A stretch of 64,000 nt of DNA from Spirochaetales bacterium (GTDB lineage Bacteria; Spirochaetota; Spirochaetia; SZUA-6; JAFGRV01): positions 1 through 64,000 of the forward strand of contig JAFGWI010000033.1 of assembly GCA_016937215.1 (NCBI GenBank), read 5' to 3'. This document shows, piece after piece, positions 1 to 10,510 of the stretch (position 1 is its first letter; each line of letters begins with the position of its first letter). A program made the position numbers and the translations under genes. The notes below the pieces were generated by a model, which saw only the letters and a list, made by a program, of their open reading frames with translations, was not told where the DNA came from and did no database searches.

Positions 1-109
1 AATATCCGGTAAAAAACGCTTTGGCCTGCAATTTTTGAAAAAATTGCAGGCCATGCCTCCTATCCCTAACGCATTTATAACCAAATTGTAAATTAGCTAA
101 ACAAGTACC
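1..109 (-). repeat. Family-1 structured MITE-like repeat, copy 1 (truncated by window start)
   Basis: Reads in reverse: TTGTTTAGCTAA...GCGTTAGGGATAGGAGGCATG + perfect hairpin GGCCTGCAATTTTT-GA-AAAAATTGCAGGCC (23-52) + AAAGCGTTTT; TIR GCTAAACAAGTACC at 96-109. Confidence 0.85.
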
Positions 110-234
110 TTTATTTTAATTGACTTAAATCTAGTTTTCACAAAAAAACCCCTATTCTTTCACTTAATGGCATTTCGATTTAACCCTGGGAAATATTGAC
201 ATTATGCCATCATTACTATAAAAATATTTAAATA

Positions 235-1176
235 ATGAACATAAAAAAGATAGATATTTCTATAGTCATTGTAAATTGGAATACTAAAAAGCTCCTCATA
301 GATTGTATTAAATCAATTATAAATACAACAAAAGAATCAACATATGAAATTATTCTTGTCGATAATAATTCGAGTGACGGCTCTGTTGAATATATCCGTG
401 AACACTATAAAGATACGATTATCATTGAAAATAAAGAAAATAAAGGTTTCGCTTGTGCAAACAATCAAGGGATGAAGGCTGCTCGAGGCCAATACATTTG
501 CTTAAGTAATTCTGATATAAAAATACTTGATCCATGTCTGGATAAGATGAAAAAATACATGGATGAAACACCTGACGCAGGTATGATTGCACCCAAACTA
601 TTGAATGGGGATTATACTCTTCAAAATAATTGCCGCAATTTCCCAGGTTTAATCCAAATCCTTTTAAATGCATTCTTCATAGTTAATAAAAACCAAATTC
701 CTTCAAAAATATTCAAAGACATACATGAGGTGAATGCGGTTACAGGCGCTTTTGTGATGGTCAGAGATCAAGCCCTGAATGAAGTTGGGTTATTTGATGA
801 ACGTTTCTTCTTTTACGCTGAAGATATTGATTGGTCAAAAAGATTTTGGAATAAAGGATGGAAAGTCATATATTTCCCTTTAGTCAGAGCCATACACTAC
901 GGGGGGCAAAGTTCCAGTGTTGCACCGATTCAATATCGCCTACAAATGCTTAAAGCTGATATACAATATATCGAAAAGTATTTTTCGATAAAAAAACAAT
1001 ATTTATTTTATATATTTTTAATAATTCATCATTTTATTCGTGTTTTTGCCTCTGCGATTGTCCTTTATATGAACAACAAAAATCGAAAATTTCTCACATA
1101 CTTCAAAAAAAGAGAATGGATTTGCCTAAAATGGTTAATAAAAGTTAAAATTTTGGGTTTAAAGGAAAAATCATAA
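235..1176 (+). CDS. GT2 family glycosyltransferase
   Basis: N-term ISIVIVNWNTKKLLIDCIKSI, DNNSSDGSVEYI, later FDERFFFYAEDIDWSKR typical of GT2 rhamnosyltransferase-like enzymes. Confidence 0.92.
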   Translation: MNIKKIDISIVIVNWNTKKLLIDCIKSIINTTKESTYEIILVDNNSSDGSVEYIREHYKDTIIIENKENKGFACANNQGMKAARGQYICLSNSDIKILDPCLDKMKKYMDETPDAGMIAPKLLNGDYTLQNNCRNFPGLIQILLNAFFIVNKNQIPSKIFKDIHEVNAVTGAFVMVRDQALNEVGLFDERFFFYAEDIDWSKRFWNKGWKVIYFPLVRAIHYGGQSSSVAPIQYRLQMLKADIQYIEKYFSIKKQYLFYIFLIIHHFIRVFASAIVLYMNNKNRKFLTYFKKREWICLKWLIKVKILGLKEKS

Positions 1177-3191
1177 TGAGGAAAAAAAAAATTATTTTGT
1201 CATTATTAATATTAATACCTTTTATCATCCATAGTGCAGATTATTATATTGATAGTCTTAAAGGAAATGATCTTTCGGGCAACGGCACCCAAAATAAGCC
1301 ATACAAAAGTATAGATAAAATTAAAGATACCCTTAAATCAAAAGATAAGATTTTGCTTCATAATGGTCATTATGGAAAAATTAAATTCGCTGATACACCA
1401 AAGAATCTATTTAGCGACTGGGTAGAAATCAAGGCTGCCAAGGGGCATTATCCAAAAATAGAATCCATTCAAATTGGTAATTTCAATGCTTCATTCACAG
1501 GCACAAACAATAAAGGCAGCTTTAATGCTTTTTTAAAGTTTTCAAATCTGATAATACAGGACGGCATTCAGATCAATGGGGCTCAGCATTTAATCCTGGA
1601 CAATTGCCGCATTGAAAGAACCCCCCCATGGAGAGGCAGCGTGGAAAATATAGAAAAAACAGCTGTTTTTATTCGTGCCGGATCCAATATCACAGTACAA
1701 AATTGTGAAATAACAAACACCGGAACAGCCATATCCATGCGCGGGGAAAATTTAAATATCCTAAATAATCACATCCATGATATTACCCACGACGGAATTC
1801 GATGTATTGGAGCATGGAATTCACTAGTTGAAGGAAACAAAATTCACGGGCTCGACGATGGCGTTGATGATTCAGATATGGGCGCATCAGAATGGAACCG
1901 TCATTGCGATGGCATCCATATTTACATTCCTGGCCCTGGGATAGCGGGTTATCAGAATCATAATGTCACATTCCGCTCCAATATTATCTATGACTGTGAA
2001 TCTCAAGGAGTACAGTTCAACAACTACTATAAAACCGCCGACAAAGTACAGAATGAAATGATAATTTTTGAAAACAATATTTTTGGTCCTACTAAATCCA
2101 ATGTTTTCAACAATGCTGACCCTGTAGACACTTTAATTTTCCGTCACAACACTATCGTTTACTTTCCAGAAGGGAAATCTTACATTTCACCTTTTCGAAA
2201 AATTATTTTAGATAATTATACTGTACGCATATCAGAACAATCAAAAAATGTTTTTATTTATAATAATATTTTAGGAAAATTGGATTATTATAGCGATATA
2301 AATTTTCATGATTTTAATATCATAACGACCCCACAAAAGGATTTTCCTTATGGACGTTTTTCATATACGAATAGCAATGTTGATTTTATCAACCCAGAAA
2401 GCATGGATGGCAAACTAAAGAAAGAATCAATAGCCATTAACAAAGGAACCAGACTGCTTGCAGAGCATGGCATTTATGAAAAAGATATTTACGGCACACA
2501 AAGAGACGCGCGTCCAGATATTGGGGCCTTCGAATATCCGGATTTAAAACCCCAACCAGAAAACGAAAATCAGAATTTCAAAGGACCATTGACGAAATTA
2601 ACAGATGATTTTGAAGATGGTAATCTGGGAAAAGACACCTATTTAACATCCTCAGATTCAAAAGGACTTTCATGGACAAATCTGACGGAAATGAAATTTA
2701 CTGTGCGATCGAACAATGATATCAAAGGCAACCATCTTTCCGGACCCTTTCTCAAGGGCGAATCTTTAATACTTGCAAAAGAAATTGACCTGAAAAATTT
2801 CAGCTTTGAATTCAAGGCAACAAACTTTTTTCTAAAAAAAGGCTCCGGACCTGTTATATTATATATCGATCAAAACAACTACTACAAGCTTGATATTGCA
2901 TCGGAAGCTGGTGCGGTATACCGTAATATGGATAAGAAAGTAGAAATTGTTTATATTTCTCCCTTATTGAAACTGAATCCGGCTGAGACAAAAACATACA
3001 AAATTCGAATACACCACGATAATGATTCCATTAACTTTGAATTTGTTGTTAATGATACAATTCTTAAATTTAAAGACAGCTTTACAAAAATCAATTCCAT
3101 CTTTCCGAAAGGAAAAATCGGATTTTATAAGAGCACAGACATCGATTATCACCGAATTATTTTTGATGATATAAAACTTTCGTTAGAATAA
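1176..3191 (+). CDS. Secreted right-handed parallel beta-helix protein with C-terminal lectin-like (LamG/DUF1080-like) region
   Basis: Signal peptide; YYIDSLKGNDLSGNGTQNKPYKSIDKI start motif of DUF1565/beta-helix proteins; repeated N-rich coils. Confidence 0.8.
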   Translation: MRKKKIILSLLILIPFIIHSADYYIDSLKGNDLSGNGTQNKPYKSIDKIKDTLKSKDKILLHNGHYGKIKFADTPKNLFSDWVEIKAAKGHYPKIESIQIGNFNASFTGTNNKGSFNAFLKFSNLIIQDGIQINGAQHLILDNCRIERTPPWRGSVENIEKTAVFIRAGSNITVQNCEITNTGTAISMRGENLNILNNHIHDITHDGIRCIGAWNSLVEGNKIHGLDDGVDDSDMGASEWNRHCDGIHIYIPGPGIAGYQNHNVTFRSNIIYDCESQGVQFNNYYKTADKVQNEMIIFENNIFGPTKSNVFNNADPVDTLIFRHNTIVYFPEGKSYISPFRKIILDNYTVRISEQSKNVFIYNNILGKLDYYSDINFHDFNIITTPQKDFPYGRFSYTNSNVDFINPESMDGKLKKESIAINKGTRLLAEHGIYEKDIYGTQRDARPDIGAFEYPDLKPQPENENQNFKGPLTKLTDDFEDGNLGKDTYLTSSDSKGLSWTNLTEMKFTVRSNNDIKGNHLSGPFLKGESLILAKEIDLKNFSFEFKATNFFLKKGSGPVILYIDQNNYYKLDIASEAGAVYRNMDKKVEIVYISPLLKLNPAETKTYKIRIHHDNDSINFEFVVNDTILKFKDSFTKINSIFPKGKIGFYKSTDIDYHRIIFDDIKLSLE

Positions 3192-3209
3192 CAAACAGGA
3201 GCACATAGA

Positions 3210-3800
3210 ATGAACCCAATCCTCAAAAAAGCATCTTACATTATATTACCTACTTGGTTTCGCGGTATTGTAAAACGGCTTTACTTAAAAATAATTCGTC
3301 AATTATGGCGAATGCGCAGTATAAAATATGGAAAAGGAGCTTTCATAGGCAGCTATTTCAGAATCAATAACAAAACCAGAAACAAGGCTTACCTGGGTGA
3401 CTATTCCAACACCGAAGAATATAATATTTGGGACTTAAGCCTAGGACCCATTACAATCGGTAAAAACTGCTTTTTCGGTCTACACAATATCGTTATGGGT
3501 CCTGTTGAAATTGGCGATAATTTATCTACCGGACCACATGTCAAAATCCTTGGGCCAAGACATGCTATAACCGGTTATGAAAATATCGATGTAAATAAAA
3601 AAACCATCATCGGCAACAATGTATGGATCAGTACTGATTCCATCATTTTGTCAGGTGTTACTATTGGAGATAATGCAGTTATAGGGCCTGCTTCATTAGT
3701 CACAAAGGATGTACCTCCAGGAGCCTATGTTGCAGGAAATCCAGCCCGCGATTTAACCAGAGTGACTTCTTTCAAATCAGCTGAAAAATCCAATGACTAA
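3210..3800 (+). CDS. Left-handed beta-helix (hexapeptide) acyltransferase
   Basis: Hexapeptide repeats IGDNLSTGPHVKILG, IIGNNVWISTDSIILSGVTIGDNAVIGPASLVTKDVPPGAYVAGNPAR. Confidence 0.92.
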   Translation: MNPILKKASYIILPTWFRGIVKRLYLKIIRQLWRMRSIKYGKGAFIGSYFRINNKTRNKAYLGDYSNTEEYNIWDLSLGPITIGKNCFFGLHNIVMGPVEIGDNLSTGPHVKILGPRHAITGYENIDVNKKTIIGNNVWISTDSIILSGVTIGDNAVIGPASLVTKDVPPGAYVAGNPARDLTRVTSFKSAEKSND

Positions 3801-3853
3801 AAATTTATATTTTAGTATACATATAGTAACACATTTTGAAAAAGGGGCCCTGA

Positions 3854-4681
3854 ATGAATAAAATTTTAATGTTTATGACAAGTATACTGATCCTTATAAC
3901 GTCCTGTGGGGGGAAATCTGTGAAAATAGAACAATTAGATTATAAATTAAGTGAAATTGAAAAAAAGTCACTGGAAAATAAAACATATTTTTTTGGCCAT
4001 CAATCTGTGGGTTTCAACATAATAGATGGAATGACGGCAATTTTAAATGAAAACAAAACAGAATTCAACATCATTGAGATTAAAAATAACAAAACAATCA
4101 GCAAGCCAGAAAAGGGTACCTTTCTTCATGCTGTTATGGACGAAAATTTCTACCCATTAAAAAAAATCGATAATTTTAATGCTATTTTAACAAAAGAACC
4201 ATTAAACCAATTGGATGTAGCCATGCTAAAATTCTGTTATGTCGATATCACAACAGACGGAGACATAAATGAATTATTCAAAGAATACACAAGCACGATT
4301 GCAAATCTTGAAAATAAATATCCAAATACAAAATTTATCTACATAACGACTCCACTGGTTGCCCCTGATATTGATTTTATTGCCACTTCCAAAAATTTTC
4401 TCAAAGGAATATTAGGCAAATCCAAATGGGGGTATGAGGACAATCTTAAAAGAAATGAATTTAATAATTTACTACGGAAAAACTATAGTCAAACAGGAAG
4501 ACTTTTTGATCTTGCCTTTTACGAATCAAAACTTGAAGATGGTACCCGAAATTCTGTAAGGTATAAAAATACAGAAATATTCACAATGTTACCGCAATAC
4601 ACTAACGATGGAGGCCATTTAAACGAATTAGGCAAAAAAAACATGGCTTATTACTTTTTAAAATTCCTCGCTCAATTATAA
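3854..4681 (+). CDS. Putative lipoprotein, SGNH/GDSL-hydrolase-like
   Basis: Lipobox ILITSCGGK; TYFFGHQSVGFNIIDGM; C-terminal DGGHLNELGKKNMAYYF resembling the D-x-x-H block of SGNH enzymes. Confidence 0.6.
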   Translation: MNKILMFMTSILILITSCGGKSVKIEQLDYKLSEIEKKSLENKTYFFGHQSVGFNIIDGMTAILNENKTEFNIIEIKNNKTISKPEKGTFLHAVMDENFYPLKKIDNFNAILTKEPLNQLDVAMLKFCYVDITTDGDINELFKEYTSTIANLENKYPNTKFIYITTPLVAPDIDFIATSKNFLKGILGKSKWGYEDNLKRNEFNNLLRKNYSQTGRLFDLAFYESKLEDGTRNSVRYKNTEIFTMLPQYTNDGGHLNELGKKNMAYYFLKFLAQL

Positions 4682-4685
4682 AATT

Positions 4686-5612
4686 ATGAAAACAGAAAAA
4701 ATTAGCATTGTCATTCCGACATTTAATAGAAAAAACGATATTTGTGAAGTTCTCGATTCTTTACAACAACAAAATTACGAGAATTATGAAATAATAGTAA
4801 TTGACGATTGCTCAACAGATGGGTCAAAAAATTATATACAAATAAAGTATCCAGGAATAATTTGTCTTTCGACACCTATTAATTCAGGTCCGGCAATTGC
4901 CAGAAATATCGGACTAGAAAAAGCATCTGGTTCAATCATTGTAGGCATCGACAGCGATGTAATCATCAGTGACAAAGAATTGCTTAATAAAACAATTAGC
5001 TGCTTTGAAAAACACCCTGAAGCAGATTGCCTATCTTTTAGAATTCTAAATTACTATGACAAAAAGGATGATGAAGGAAGGTGGTGGCATCCACACACAA
5101 TAGAGACTCATTTTAACAAGTATTTCTATTCAAATTATTTTAGTGGGACAGGTTATGCTGTTAAACGATCCTTGATAGAAACTGTAGGTTATTTTCCTGA
5201 TTACGTGTTTATGGACAACGAAGAGGTAGATTATTCACTTAGAATAATTAATAGTAATCTAAATATTCTCTACACACCCGAAATATTTGTGCTACACAAA
5301 ATTTCCCGAAAAGCCCGAATGAGCGATATACCATTTTTTTTCAAACGGCGCAATCAAATATGGATGGTAATTCGATACTATCCAATCATAAAAGGTATCA
5401 GTTATTTGATTCCCAGAATCATTAAAACTTTTTTACTATCGCTACGTAAGAAAAAATTAAAATTATATTTTAAAGGTTTACTTCAAGCTATAAAAGAAAC
5501 ACCAAAACACATAGCTGTTAGAAAACCATTCAATAAAAAATTCTGGAAAAGGATTGCAGCTATCAACCAAGAAAAATTCAATCCTGGAGATGAAAAATAT
5601 TATGTCCAATAA
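4686..5612 (+). CDS. GT2 family glycosyltransferase
   Basis: KISIVIPTFNRKNDICEVLDSLQQQ, DDCSTDGS, GIDSDVII. Confidence 0.92.
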   Translation: MKTEKISIVIPTFNRKNDICEVLDSLQQQNYENYEIIVIDDCSTDGSKNYIQIKYPGIICLSTPINSGPAIARNIGLEKASGSIIVGIDSDVIISDKELLNKTISCFEKHPEADCLSFRILNYYDKKDDEGRWWHPHTIETHFNKYFYSNYFSGTGYAVKRSLIETVGYFPDYVFMDNEEVDYSLRIINSNLNILYTPEIFVLHKISRKARMSDIPFFFKRRNQIWMVIRYYPIIKGISYLIPRIIKTFLLSLRKKKLKLYFKGLLQAIKETPKHIAVRKPFNKKFWKRIAAINQEKFNPGDEKYYVQ

Positions 5613-7050
5613 ATTAAATTTATTAAAAAAATTCATTACATACATACCAGGACATATTGTTCCTGCATTTTTCACGTTCTTATCTGCCTATATCTTCACA
5701 AGAATTTTTAATGAAAATGACTATGGTTTTTTTATTCTCATCCTAAGCGTTATAAATCCTATAAGACAGGTTATAGGCAATTGGCTGCAACAGTCTACAG
5801 CACGCTTCATTCCAATGGTAAAGACAAAGGATGAATTGAAATCTATTAAAATTATCATTGTATTTAATCTATGGGCTATCACAATCACAACAACAATTCT
5901 TGGAATATTTACATACATTATTGTGGGTGAAGAATTCAAACAATTTATATTACCAGCCTGTCTTATAATTATTGGTCTTGATTTTTTTGATACATTCAAC
6001 AATATATTAATGGCTGAATCTCGAGCAACAGCATTTATGGTAAACAAACTTATTAACAGTATCCTGACCTTCGGATTTCGAATATTACTTATCTTCCTAT
6101 TATACCAAGGGATAAGTGGATTAATTTGGGGTATGGCAATCGCCCCTTTGATATATATTCCTATAATGTGGGTGCAAACAGAAATGCCTCACCCATTAAC
6201 AATTCTAAATAAGGAATTACTAGCCACGCTTAAAACTAAAACAATTGAATTTTTAAAATATGGCTTGCCGATGGCCGGCTATGTGTTCGCAGCAGCATTA
6301 TTAGAGATCGGAGATCGTTATATTCTACAGTTTATGTATGGAACCAGTGCCGTAGGAGAATACAGCGCCAGCTATCAATTAATAAATGGCGGTGCCTTAT
6401 TGCTTATCGCGCCAATACATTTAACCTTCTATCCCTTTTTAATGAAATATTATAATAAAAACGATAAAGCAAGCGTAGGGAAAATTCTTGCGCAAATTAT
6501 TGAAGTTTTTCTCTTCTTCGGAATACTGATTACTGGATTAATCTATCTTTTCTCAAAAGATATAGCCTTATTTCTTGGCGAAGAATTTCGCGAGGCTCAT
6601 GTTGTCATGCCCTTTGTTTTTGCTGGAGTTATTTTATGGCATTGCGGATTATTTGTACACAAACCTATTGAGTTTAATAAGAAAACCTATATTCTTTTTA
6701 TCACAAGCATGGCTGCTGCGGCACTTAATTTTTTACTCAATTTATTTATGATAAAACAATTTGGATATATGGGAGCCGCTTATACAACATTTCTCTCGTA
6801 TTTGTTTTATCTATTTGTAACAGGTTACATTGGTCGTAAATTTCTGCCATGGAAATTAAATTTAAAAAAAATGATAATTCAAATATTTTTTATTGGAATT
6901 TCAGTCGCTATTTTATTTTTTGTGAAATATTATTTTGAAACACATTTTTCATATTTTTTGAGTATTATTATCACTTTAATATTTGCAAGTATTTTCTTTA
7001 TCATTCTCATTTATTACGTATTTAAGACAATGATTAAGAACAACAAGTAA
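5602..7050 (+). CDS. Polysaccharide flippase/oligosaccharide translocase (Wzx/MOP-like)
   Basis: About 14 hydrophobic segments; in-frame ATG at 5602 (MSNKLNLLKKF) preferred over the 5554 ORF start; context. Confidence 0.85.
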   Translation: MSNKLNLLKKFITYIPGHIVPAFFTFLSAYIFTRIFNENDYGFFILILSVINPIRQVIGNWLQQSTARFIPMVKTKDELKSIKIIIVFNLWAITITTTILGIFTYIIVGEEFKQFILPACLIIIGLDFFDTFNNILMAESRATAFMVNKLINSILTFGFRILLIFLLYQGISGLIWGMAIAPLIYIPIMWVQTEMPHPLTILNKELLATLKTKTIEFLKYGLPMAGYVFAAALLEIGDRYILQFMYGTSAVGEYSASYQLINGGALLLIAPIHLTFYPFLMKYYNKNDKASVGKILAQIIEVFLFFGILITGLIYLFSKDIALFLGEEFREAHVVMPFVFAGVILWHCGLFVHKPIEFNKKTYILFITSMAAAALNFLLNLFMIKQFGYMGAAYTTFLSYLFYLFVTGYIGRKFLPWKLNLKKMIIQIFFIGISVAILFFVKYYFETHFSYFLSIIITLIFASIFFIILIYYVFKTMIKNNK

Positions 7051-7315
7051 TTGATAAAAAATCGGAAATATGTTAGTATATATATAATTTTCCATTACAA
7101 AATATGGATATTATTATTGTCCATTCAAACTTAGTGTTGTAAATTTATTTATTATTTTTTAATGTATCCTATATTCCACAGTGAATTTAGATAATTTTTA
7201 GCAGTGAAAATGGAATATATAATAAAAAATTACTTGATTATAAATTTATTAAAGTTTAAAATACGCAAAAAGCTAATTAATATTAATTAAAAGTTCAGAA
7301 TTCTTTATCAAATTT

Positions 7316-7500
7316 TGATACTTGTTTAGCTAAATCAAAATTTAGATATAAATGCCTTAGGGATAAGAGTGCATGGCAATCAATTTTATCAAAAATTAAT
7401 TGTCAAAGTGTTTTTATTGGATAATTTTAAGTAAAAACATTTCAGAGCGACAGCGAAGTGCCATATATCCCAGACTACAACAGACAGGCAATGCCCCAAA
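7316..7500 (+). repeat. Family-1 structured repeat, copy 2
   Basis: ACTTGTTTAGCTAAATC...CCTTAGGGATAAGAGTGCATG + hairpin GGCAATCAATTTT/AAAATTAATTGTC (7375-7404) + AAAGTGTTTT...GGATAATTTT...GAGCGACAGCGAAGTG...CAGGCAATGCCC. Confidence 0.85.
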
Positions 7501-7589
7501 AGCATAGAATCTGAATAAAAAGAAATTTAATTTCTTTGTCTAAAAGTTTTTTTGTTTGGCCAATAAAAAATTTAAAGGTGTACGTTCAT

Positions 7590-8894
7590 ATGAGAATCAG
7601 TATTTTCGGATTAGGTTATGTAGGTGTGGTTTCTGCAGCATGTTTATCTTCGGCAGGTCATACTATAATTGGTGTAGATATTAATAACACCAAAATTGAA
7701 ATGATGAATTCAGGTAAATCACCCATCATTGAAAAAGATGTTGAAAAAATATTAGCTGAATCGATAAAAAACAATCTAATACGAGCCACCATTGATACCG
7801 ATGAAGCAATTTTGAACACAGACTATTCACTTATTTGTGTCGGTACTCCAAGCAATAAAAACGGTAGTTTAGACATAAAGTATATTGAATCTGTTACTAA
7901 ACAAATTGCTCAGGCGCTTAAGAAAAAAGAGAAACCCCACTTTTTAATTTATAGAAGCACAATGGTTCCCGGCACAGTAAGACAGCTAATAATTCCATTA
8001 CTTGAGCAGGAATCCAATAAAACTGAAGGAATTGATTTTTTTGTTGCATTCAATCCAGAGTTTTTAAGAGAATCCACCGCTGTATATGATTTTAACAACC
8101 CACCCAAAACTGTAATCGGCTGTGATAACGTCTCTATCGCAAACGAAATAATGGCTATTTATGAAAATGTTCCTGGTCCTAAAATTAGTACGACTTTGGA
8201 AGTAGCTGAAATGGTAAAATACGTGGATAACACCTTTCATGCATTAAAAATCACCTTTGGAAATGAAATTGGACATATATGTAAACAACTTGGCATAGAT
8301 AGTCATAAAGTGATGAGTATTTTTCTCCAAGATACAAAATTAAATATTTCAAACGCATACTTAATGCCTGGTTTTGCATTTGGTGGTTCCTGTTTACCAA
8401 AAGATCTCAGGGCAATGAACTATTTAGCAAGAAACCTAGATTTAGACCTTCCTTTGCTCAATTCGATGCTACAAAGTAATGATATTCAGATAAACGAGGC
8501 TTTCGAAAAAATTGAATCCTTTAAAAAAAGAAAAATCGGAATAGCTGGATTTGCGTTTAAATCAGGAACTGATGACTTACGAGAAAGCCCGATTGTTACC
8601 TTAATCGAAAAGCTGATTGGAAAAGGGTATCTGTTAAAATTATATGATAAAAACGTCTCAATTGCACGATTGATAGGAGCTAATAAAGAATATATTAACC
8701 AACATATATCACATATTTCTTCATTAATGGTAGATAATATAGACGATCTTAATGACTGCGATATTATCGTAATTGGAAATAAAGATAACGATTTTAAATC
8801 TTTTCTAAACAAATCCGATAAAATCATTTATGATCTTGTTCGAATCGGTGAACCAAAAAATACAGGGAAAAACTATGAAGGAATTTGCTGGTAA
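7590..8894 (+). CDS. UDP-glucose/GDP-mannose 6-dehydrogenase family protein
   Basis: MRISIFGLGYVGVVSAACLSSAGH (start at 7590), AFNPEFLRE, NTFHALKITFGNEIG, PGFAFGGSCLPKD. Confidence 0.95.
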   Translation: MRISIFGLGYVGVVSAACLSSAGHTIIGVDINNTKIEMMNSGKSPIIEKDVEKILAESIKNNLIRATIDTDEAILNTDYSLICVGTPSNKNGSLDIKYIESVTKQIAQALKKKEKPHFLIYRSTMVPGTVRQLIIPLLEQESNKTEGIDFFVAFNPEFLRESTAVYDFNNPPKTVIGCDNVSIANEIMAIYENVPGPKISTTLEVAEMVKYVDNTFHALKITFGNEIGHICKQLGIDSHKVMSIFLQDTKLNISNAYLMPGFAFGGSCLPKDLRAMNYLARNLDLDLPLLNSMLQSNDIQINEAFEKIESFKKRKIGIAGFAFKSGTDDLRESPIVTLIEKLIGKGYLLKLYDKNVSIARLIGANKEYINQHISHISSLMVDNIDDLNDCDIIVIGNKDNDFKSFLNKSDKIIYDLVRIGEPKNTGKNYEGICW

Positions 8895-10071
8895 AAAAAT
8901 ACTTATATGCGTAGAAAATTTGCCGAGTCCTTTTGACAGAAGAGTCTGGCAAGAAGCTACCGCATTACGCGATAAGGGCGCAACCGTATCCATCATTTGT
9001 CCAACAGGAAAAGGATATGAAAAGAAATTTGAAATAATCGATGATATAGCAATTTATAGATATAAATTACCATATGAGGCTGATGACACAAAGGGATATT
9101 TAATAGAATATTCAGCAGCACTATGGAATCAATTTTGCCTCACATGGAAAGTACTTATAAAAACAGGTATCGATATAATTCACCTTTGTAATCCACCAGA
9201 CTTACTATACTTAGCAGCACTTCCATTCAAAATATTCGGATGCAAACTACTCTTTGATCATCATGATATAAATCCTGAATTATATCTCGCAAAATTCGGC
9301 AAAAAAGATTTTGGCTATAAACTAATGTTGTTTTTTGAAAAAAGAACATTTCGTAATGCTAAAATTTGTATTGCCACAAATGAATCATACAAAAAAATAG
9401 CTATAGAACGCGGAGGTAAAAAACCTCAAGATGTCTTTGTTGTAAGAAGCGGGCCTTGTCTTGAAAGACTAAAAATAATTAGTCCAAAAATCGAATTGAA
9501 AAAAAAGAAAGATTATGCGTTAGGATATTTAGGTGTAATTGGAAAACAAGAAGGTCTTGAATATTTAATAAATGCCTTGAAATATATGAAAGAAAAAATG
9601 AATACAAATAATGTGCACTTAATCTGTGTTGGTGGCGGGACCGAACTTGAAAATATAAAAGCATATGCCAAAAAATGCGGGTTATCAGAAGATGTAACAT
9701 TTACAGGAAGAATTCCTGATAATGAAATGCTCGAAGCATTAAACACTGCTGACATTTGTATAAACCCAGATGAATACAATGAAATGAATGATAAATCCAC
9801 TATGAATAAAATAATGGAATATATGGCTTTAAAAAAACCAATTGTACAATTCGACTTGACTGAAGGAAAATTTTCAGCACAAAAGGCTTCACTTTACGCA
9901 AAAAAAAATGATTATATTGATTTAGCAAAAAAAATTGTGGAATTATTGGCAGATCCACAAAAAAGAAAAGAAATGGGGGAATTTGGATATAATCGCGTAA
10001 AAAATGTACTTCAATGGAAATTCGAGAAAGAAAATTTATATAACGCTTATAGAAGAATATTTAAAAAATAA
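8875..10071 (+). CDS. GT4 family glycosyltransferase
   Basis: KILICVENLPSPFDRRVWQEATALRDKGATVSIICP; GGGTELENIK; GYNRVKNVLQWKFEKENLYNAYR; likely start ATG 8875. Confidence 0.93.
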   Translation: MKEFAGKKILICVENLPSPFDRRVWQEATALRDKGATVSIICPTGKGYEKKFEIIDDIAIYRYKLPYEADDTKGYLIEYSAALWNQFCLTWKVLIKTGIDIIHLCNPPDLLYLAALPFKIFGCKLLFDHHDINPELYLAKFGKKDFGYKLMLFFEKRTFRNAKICIATNESYKKIAIERGGKKPQDVFVVRSGPCLERLKIISPKIELKKKKDYALGYLGVIGKQEGLEYLINALKYMKEKMNTNNVHLICVGGGTELENIKAYAKKCGLSEDVTFTGRIPDNEMLEALNTADICINPDEYNEMNDKSTMNKIMEYMALKKPIVQFDLTEGKFSAQKASLYAKKNDYIDLAKKIVELLADPQKRKEMGEFGYNRVKNVLQWKFEKENLYNAYRRIFKK

Positions 10072-10269
10072 GGATACATCGCTTCATATAAATCAAAACA
10101 CTTTGAAAGTTTTAAGTTTTTACATTTGTAAGAAACCCTACTTTGCTGATATTTTTTGTCTTTACAAGATATTACCTTCCCTGTAGCCGAATAAAAGTAT
10201 AATCAATACTCTGTTCACGCTGAATCCGAAAAATTATCAAGTTGAAACAAAAAATTACCTAATTTCATA

Positions 10270-10460
10270 GACCAATGCCAACACAGCGCAAAAAAATAAT
10301 ATACAAATTCAAGCGCTGTAATCAACATTCTTTCGGCAAGTCGGTCTATTCCAAACTTCTCTATCGCTTCAAAGGTATTCTACCGGAAAATAGATTAGTC
10401 AGAAAAAACTTAGTTGTGCCAATTTTGAAAAATTGGCACATTCTGCCTGCTATATATATC
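10270..10460 (-). repeat. Family-1 structured repeat, copy 3
   Basis: Reverse: GGCAGAATG + perfect 12-bp hairpin TGTGCCAATTTT/AAAATTGGCACA (10415-10440), then AGTTTTTTCTGACTAATCTATTTTCCGGTAGAATACCTTTGAAGCGATAGAGAAG. Confidence 0.75.
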
Positions 10461-10510
10461 ACAACTACTTTAAATCACAATTTTAAAATTATCAAAAAAA
10501 TCACCTTTTT

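Noticed and set aside
5478-5675. 65-aa ORF (-) across the GT2/flippase junction
   Set aside because: Antisense to two solid CDSs, no independent support.
10437-10456. Second sigma-54 promoter (TTGGCACATTCTGCC)
   Set aside because: GG to GC spacing is 8 not 10, and the sequence is part of the family-1 hairpin.
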